From Flavivirga abyssicola (lineage in GTDB: Bacteria; Bacteroidota; Bacteroidia; Flavobacteriales; Flavobacteriaceae), in NCBI RefSeq assembly GCF_030540775.2, contig NZ_CP141266.1, positions 3,149,001 through 3,213,000 on the forward strand: DNA of 64,000 nt, in the 5' to 3' direction. The notes beneath the pieces are model-generated. The model was given only the letters and a program-made list of their open reading frames with translations, did no database searches and was not told where the DNA came from. A program made the translations under genes and the position numbers. Each line of letters starts with the position of its first letter. Position 1 is the first letter of the stretch. Shown here piece after piece: positions 60,765 through 64,000 of the stretch.

Positions 60765-62567
60765 TTATCGTCTTGATCGTCTAGGTTTAAATGCGCCAGA
60801 ATTACCGGAATCAGAACGTCTTGGTTTTGAAGCGCCTTCAGAGCGACGTCTTTCACTTCTGTTTCCAGAGCCAGACCTTCTATCGTCGCGTCTTCCACCA
60901 CCTTTTCTATCATCACGCCTTCTGCCTCGGTTTCTGTCGCCTCGTCTTCCACCACCACGATTTTCTGATACTTCAACATTTACAAAACGACCTTCGTGTT
61001 TAAAGTCTGTAAAGAAAGCCAATACTTTTTCCTTTAATTCATTTTCAGTATTAAAAAACGAGAAGCTATCTTTTACTTCGACTTTAAAAACATCATCTCT
61101 TCCAAGTTGTAACTGTTCTTTTAAGAAGTCTTTTAGCTTCATCCAGTCAAAACCATCTTTATTGCCAACATTTATAAAGTAGCGTGTAGAATTGGACTTG
61201 CCTCCAAAATCACGTCCACCGTCTCGATCACGACCACCATCATCAGAAACATTTAGGTTTTTAGATTTTTGATAATAATTATAGAAACGTGTAAACTCAA
61301 CAGAGAAGAACTTTTTAATCAATTCATCCTTATCTGTGTCTTCAAACAATTCGTTAATACTTGATAAATGCTTATCAATTTCATGATTAATCTCAGTGTT
61401 ATGTATTTTATTAGCAAGAGACATTAATTGTACTTCACAAATTTCCGCTCCATCCGGAATATCTTTTTTCTCGAATTGACGTTTAATAATACGCTCAATA
61501 CTTTTTATTTTACGTACCTCACTTTTAGAAACAATCACCATAGAAACCCCTGTTTTACCAGCTCGTCCAGTTCGTCCAGAACGGTGAGTATACGTTTCGA
61601 TTTCGTCTGGTAATTGATAATTTATAACATGGGTAATATCGTCAACATCAATGCCACGCGCAGCTACATCCGTAGCTACTAGTGTTTGTATCTGTTTATT
61701 TCTAAACGATTTCATGACTAAGTCACGTTGGTTCTGACTTAAATCACCGTGTAAAGCGCCAGCACTATATCCATCTTCAATGAGCTGTTCTGCTACTTTC
61801 TGAGTGTCTCGTTTGGTGCGACAAAATACTACCGAGAAAATATCTGGGTTGGCGTCCGATAATCGTTTTAAAGCTTGGTAACGATCTCTGGCATTTACTA
61901 AATAATATTCGTGCGATACATTGCTTGTACTTTCATTTTTATTTCCAACCGTAATTTCCTGTGGACTACTCATGAATTTTTTAGCAATAGTAGCTACTTC
62001 TTTTGGCATGGTTGCGGAAAATAACCAAGTGCTTTTGTCTTCAGGGGTATGAGAAAGTATATCCGTTATATCTTCCTTAAAACCCATATTCAGCATCTCA
62101 TCAGCTTCATCTAAAACAGAATATTGTATTTTAGAAATATCAACCATACGTCTGCTAATCATATCCTTCATACGTCCAGGAGTCGCTACAATAATTTGCG
62201 CGCCTCTTTTCACCTCTCTAGCTTGGTCAGTAATACTAGATCCACCATAAATAGCAACGACATTAAGGCCTTTACAATACTTTCCGTATTGCTTCATTTC
62301 GTTGGTAATCTGTAAACAAAGCTCTCTAGTTGGAGATAAAATTAAACCTTGTGTAGTTCTGCTATTGACATCAATTTTTTCTAGCATAGGGAAACCAAAT
62401 GCTGCTGTTTTACCAGTTCCTGTTTGGGCTAATGCCACTAAATCTGATTCAGACTCTAATAAAATTGGGATTGCTTTTTCTTGGACTTCACTTGGTTTTA
62501 TAAACCCTAAATCTGTAATTGCTTGTAATAGGTCGTCATTAAGACCTAATTCTTGGAATGTGCTCAT
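60765..62567 (-). CDS. deaD: DEAD-box RNA helicase, DeaD/CsdA type
   Basis: The 600-residue protein has the Q motif (FIKPSEVQEKAIP), motif I AQTGTGKTA, VLDEADEMLNMGF, SAT and HRSGRTGRAGKTG. Residues about 445-525 hold a DbpA-like RNA-binding domain (RYFINVGNKDGFDWMKLKDFL). The tail (about 530-600) is a low-complexity RGG/RRxD region that binds RNA. It unwinds structured RNA in ribosome assembly and cold adaptation. It has a structured leader with a -7 box (62568-62703). Confidence 0.94.
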   Translation of the reverse strand: MSTFQELGLNDDLLQAITDLGFIKPSEVQEKAIPILLESESDLVALAQTGTGKTAAFGFPMLEKIDVNSRTTQGLILSPTRELCLQITNEMKQYGKYCKGLNVVAIYGGSSITDQAREVKRGAQIIVATPGRMKDMISRRMVDISKIQYSVLDEADEMLNMGFKEDITDILSHTPEDKSTWLFSATMPKEVATIAKKFMSSPQEITVGNKNESTSNVSHEYYLVNARDRYQALKRLSDANPDIFSVVFCRTKRDTQKVAEQLIEDGYSAGALHGDLSQNQRDLVMKSFRNKQIQTLVATDVAARGIDVDDITHVINYQLPDEIETYTHRSGRTGRAGKTGVSMVIVSKSEVRKIKSIERIIKRQFEKKDIPDGAEICEVQLMSLANKIHNTEINHEIDKHLSSINELFEDTDKDELIKKFFSVEFTRFYNYYQKSKNLNVSDDGGRDRDGGRDFGGKSNSTRYFINVGNKDGFDWMKLKDFLKEQLQLGRDDVFKVEVKDSFSFFNTENELKEKVLAFFTDFKHEGRFVNVEVSENRGGGRRGDRNRGRRRDDRKGGGRRDDRRSGSGNRSERRRSEGASKPRRSDSGNSGAFKPRRSRR

Positions 62568-62703
62568 TCTTGTATAAGTATTCGATTATGTTATGTAGTG
62601 TTACATAAAGAAGCGAATCGACATACTTAACCTTAAACTTCTAATAACACACCCTCACTCTGAGGAATTTAACTCACTTTCTGAGTTTCAAGCGGCAAAG
62701 GTA
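62568..62703 (-). promoter_or_regulatory. promoter and structured leader of the helicase gene
   Basis: On the minus strand TACCTTTG at 62696-62703 is a perfect -7 box. The leader of about 120 bases then folds into AACTCA/TGAGTT and CCTCA/TGAGG hairpins one after the other (62635-62690). A long leader is typical of cold-shock helicase genes and suggests post-transcriptional control. No clear -33 box is visible. Confidence 0.6.
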
Positions 62704-62717
62704 AGCTTTTTTTATTT

Positions 62718-62742
62718 GTCATTCTCGCGAAGGTGGGAATCT
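62718..62742 (+). repeat. dispersed GTCATTCTCG repeat upstream of the helicase promoter
   Basis: GTCATTCTCGCGAAGGTGGG plus AATCT is another copy of the loose repeat family seen at 48584, with ATTCTCGCG/GGTGGGAAT arms. It lies just upstream of the helicase -7 box. Confidence 0.6.
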
Positions 62743-62858
62743 TATTAATTGAATTTCTAATAAATATTTTTTTTGGTATTATAACATGCTTTTACGATAT
62801 CGTGTCTACCTTTTGTTTTCGCTCAAGATAAGCTTCCGTAATCATTAAATCGCACCAA
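62743..62858. other. non-coding stretch, nothing recognised
   Basis: This AT-rich remainder of the gap between the helicase and lipoprotein genes has no open frame. A short palindrome near 62792-62803 (ACGATATCGT core) is the only pattern seen. Confidence 0.35.
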
Positions 62859-62886
62859 AAAAAATCCCGAAACCTCGGGATTTTTA
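62859..62886. terminator. terminator of the minus-strand lipoprotein gene
   Basis: AAAATCCCGA (62861-62870) pairs with TCGGGATTTT (62875-62884) around AACC, with A- and T-runs outside. It lies 22 bases past the stop of the lipoprotein gene. Confidence 0.88.
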
Positions 62887-62907
62887 TAAAAAGGATTAAC
62901 AATAAAG

Positions 62908-63423
62908 CTAAATACATTCTCTTTCATAGTTTGTAGCTTCTGTATCGTTTGTTGGTGTTTCGCCTTCTGTAAATGTTGTGTCCGATATTATTGTTAATTT
63001 ATAAGCACCATCAAACCCAGCACTCAAGCTCCAATCTCTAGCAACGGCCAAATTATAAATACCAGTTTCAGAAATATTAACGTTAGTAACAGATACACTT
63101 TCATCTTGTGTAGTACATCCATAATAAGTAAGTTTACCTTCGGTAAGTAAGTTTGGACCGCCAAACTCTCCAAAATCAGCAGATAAATCTAACGAAACAA
63201 CAGACTTGCCTGTGATATTTTCGATACTTATTGATATTCTGGTTCCTTCTTTAAATTCAAATTGATAAATATCCTCGCAGGTTTCAGACAAATTACAGTT
63301 CCATTCCTCTGTTGTTTCGAACAATGTAAGACCTTTGTCTATAGGGGTGTCATCATCTTTGGAGCAATTGGCAAAAAGTACAGCTAATAGTATTATTACA
63401 GTGTTTTTAATTTGAGTTCTCAT
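62908..63423 (-). CDS. lipoprotein of unknown function
   Basis: This 171-residue protein has a lipobox LFANC (Cys20) and an acidic stretch just after (KDDDTPID). The body is beta-rich with paired cysteines (WNCNLSETCEDIY, YGCTTQDES, and a C-terminal REC). It resembles a pre-peptidase C-terminal-like or Ig-like sandwich (GIYNLAVARDWSLSAGFDGAYKLTI). No catalytic motif is visible. Confidence 0.7.
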   Translation of the reverse strand: MRTQIKNTVIILLAVLFANCSKDDDTPIDKGLTLFETTEEWNCNLSETCEDIYQFEFKEGTRISISIENITGKSVVSLDLSADFGEFGGPNLLTEGKLTYYGCTTQDESVSVTNVNISETGIYNLAVARDWSLSAGFDGAYKLTIISDTTFTEGETPTNDTEATNYERECI

Positions 63424-63574
63424 GACTAGATTAATTAATGTTTTACATGTTTACATCAACTAGGCCATGAGAATGTTACCCTTTTTAGAAAAAAATAATA
63501 TGTTTTTATGAAATTTACTTATAAAATCATGTGTGAGATACTATGGTAAAAACCTATTAGATACCTAATTTTTC

Positions 63575-64000
63575 TTAGGCTCTTAAATTCCTAATCCGTT
63601 CCAACAAAGTAGGATGCGAATAATGCATAAATACATAAGCAGGGTGTGGTGTTAAGTTACTCAAACTATTTTTAGAAAGTTTTTTAAGCGATGTAATTAA
63701 AGGTTCTCCTTTATAGGTGTTTTTGGCATAATCATCCGCCTGGTATTCAAACTTTCTGGAAAATACATTCATAATTAAACCTGTAATTTCAGAAATAGGG
63801 GAGTATAGTAACCCAAAAGCAATAAGTCCAATATGAAAACTTGGAATGTCTACACCTAAAGCATTTGATAATAATGGATTTGAAATAAAAAGCGATAAAA
63901 TAAAAAGCGTTAAACCTGTTAGTAAAATAGAAGCAAACAAATTAAAAATAATATGTTTTTTCTTATAATGTCCAACTTCGTGTGCTAATACAGCAACTAT
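63575..64000 (-). CDS. M48 family (Ste24-like) zinc metalloprotease, C-terminal part
   Basis: The gene runs in from the right edge, where the frame reads AVLAHEVGHYKKKHIIFN. HEVGH is the zinc-binding HExxH motif, and FEYQADDYAKNTYKGEPL carries the third ligand (E in EYQADD). Two membrane helices lie between. The tail LTPHPAYVFMHYSHPTLLERIRNLRA matches CAAX-prenyl protease 1 (Ste24) C-termini. It is an inner-membrane protease. The N-terminal half is outside the window. Confidence 0.92.
   Translation of the reverse strand: MVAVLAHEVGHYKKKHIIFNLFASILLTGLTLFILSLFISNPLLSNALGVDIPSFHIGLIAFGLLYSPISEITGLIMNVFSRKFEYQADDYAKNTYKGEPLITSLKKLSKNSLSNLTPHPAYVFMHYSHPTLLERIRNLRA

Noticed and set aside
60761-60979. 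Overlapping minus-strand frame of 72 codons in the helicase tail
   Set aside because: It comes from the low-complexity RGG-coding region read in another frame; the helicase frame is the real one.
1-64000. tRNA, rRNA or transposase genes
   Set aside because: I looked through the gaps for cloverleaf-like or rRNA-like stretches and for transposase motifs in the open frames and found none that I could support by eye.

Overview
The window looks like chromosomal DNA of a marine-type member of the Flavobacteriaceae (Bacteroidota). The sequence is AT-rich and Shine-Dalgarno sites are scarce. Several promoters fit the Bacteroidota pattern TTTG-N19-TAnnTTTG. There are many SCxx lipoproteins, TonB-dependent receptors with FecI/FecR-type regulators, a type IX secretion tail, DUF4252 proteins, a YceI/DUF5777 cluster and a short CarB. 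I see no tRNA, rRNA, transposase, integrase, prophage or CRISPR-Cas. The species cannot be named from the sequence.

Layout. 1-6.2 kb: a partial sigma factor, an MsbA-like ABC exporter coupled to a phosphohexomutase, a glycosyltransferase, a DUF4199 protein and ribosomal protein L31. 6.3-19.0 kb: an alternative GlmU, a PD40 protein, a decayed membrane gene, a YhhN protein, a peptide-binding lipoprotein, an unusual two-gene ABC transporter, the tRNA-modification enzyme MtaB and cell-wall or hypothetical genes. 19.2-22.5 kb: rpmH (L34) with a textbook promoter, then carB. 22.5-25.6 kb: a minus-strand envelope cluster of YceI, a cytochrome-like lipoprotein, a DUF5777 barrel, a T9SS cargo protein and an OB-fold protein. 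25.7-30.9 kb: an acidic repeat lipoprotein divergent from a sigma/FecR/TonB-receptor signalling set. 30.9-34.2 kb: thioesterase, DUF3307 protein, SatD and RmuC, with an exactly periodic four-palindrome array in front of satD.

34.3-44.6 kb is a vitamin B12 region. One strand carries cobU-cobT-cobS-cobC-btuF-btuC-btuD for lower-ligand assembly, cobinamide salvage and inner-membrane import. The other carries a cobalamin riboswitch, BtuB and a beta-propeller lipoprotein that may be a BtuG-like surface B12 binder. A DUF71 ATP-pyrophosphatase, a family linked in part to B12 salvage, follows convergently. 44.6-48.5 kb has an S41 protease and a sigma/anti-sigma/DUF4252 operon. 48.5-48.9 kb is a mosaic of inverted repeats. 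48.9-57.5 kb carries purB, a haem-binding protein, a glycosyltransferase, a PL14-type (alginate lyase-like) lipoprotein, a sirtuin, trmH and small enzymes. 57.5-60.7 kb looks accessory (unknown membrane protein, methyltransferase, ThuA protein). 60.7-64 kb has a DEAD-box helicase with a structured leader, a lipoprotein and the 3' part of an M48 protease gene.

The strongest leads are: the 28-bp-period operator-like array at satD; the riboswitch-controlled btuB plus propeller lipoprotein pair; a copy of a dispersed GTCAT-type repeat carried in frame inside mtaB; the ABC ATPase with Gln at the switch-histidine position and its unrecognised membrane partner; and the four-repeat acidic lipoprotein beside a FecI/FecR/TonB set.
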